From Pseudonocardia sp. HH130629-09 (GTDB taxonomy: Bacteria; Actinomycetota; Actinomycetes; Mycobacteriales; Pseudonocardiaceae), in contig NZ_CP011868.1 of NCBI RefSeq assembly GCF_001294645.1, positions 1,054,001 through 1,118,000 of the forward strand: 64,000 nt of DNA. Direction: 5' to 3'. The translations under genes and the position numbers were made by a program. This document shows, in pieces, positions 53,508 through 64,000 of this stretch (position 1 is the first letter of the stretch; every line of letters begins with the position of its first letter). Below the pieces are notes generated by a model, which ran no database searches, was not told the DNA's origin, and saw only the letters and a program-made list of their open reading frames with translations.

Positions 53508-64000
<10,493 letters not shown>

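Overview
The window is a large piece of a modular type I polyketide synthase (PKS) cluster from a very GC-rich actinomycete. Gene content and module order match the glycosylated polyene macrolides (nystatin, amphotericin). Codon usage is strongly GC3-biased, starts are often GTG, and genes overlap by 4 bp. No tRNA, rRNA, CRISPR, phage, regulator, transporter or P450 gene was found.

Layout. (1) 1-25520: the 3' part of a giant PKS gene, open at the left edge. It holds the end of one dehydrating module (DH-KR-ACP) and five more modules. Their pattern (malonyl/KR, methylmalonyl/KR, malonyl/KR, malonyl/dead KR, malonyl/KR) is that of NysI/AmphI modules 10-14. (2) 25517-31942: a one-module PKS (KS-AT-DH-ER-KR-ACP) in the place of NysJ module 15; its ER looks degenerate. 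(3) 31940-32410: a gene-free stretch with a short inverted-repeat element (decayed IS or MITE) and terminator-like hairpins. (4) 32411-39847: seven deoxysugar genes in three short units: epimerase and TylF-type O-methyltransferase (minus); RmlA, RmlB and glycosyltransferase (plus); 2,3-dehydratase and 3-ketoreductase (minus). (5) 40122-43799: a NysA/AmphA-type loading protein with Ser in place of the KS Cys and a broken AT. (6) 43861-53460: a two-module NysB-type protein, both modules methylmalonyl-specific. (7) 53508 to the right edge: the start of a NysC-type protein with two complete polyene-forming modules (KS-AT-DH-KR-ACP) and the start of a third KS.

Working model. Chain building starts on the protein at 40122, passes through 43861 and 53508 (and modules beyond the right edge), then the protein ending at 25520 and the protein at 25517. 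At least one further PKS protein and a thioesterase must lie outside the window. The sugar genes fit dTDP-glucose to a 2,6-dideoxyhexose with an O-methyl group, close to the L-digitoxose gene set (jadomycin, kijanimicin) plus a methyltransferase. A 4-ketoreductase is absent here.

A nystatin-like polyene with an O-methylated digitoxose fits selvamicin, reported from ant-associated Pseudonocardia and described as carrying 4-O-methyldigitoxose. This identification is inference from gene content and recalled literature, not a database match. The least expected observations are the loading protein with lesions in KS, AT and DH, the degenerate ER, the IS-like remnant at the PKS/sugar boundary, and a 365-bp perfectly identical tract shared by two distant KS regions.
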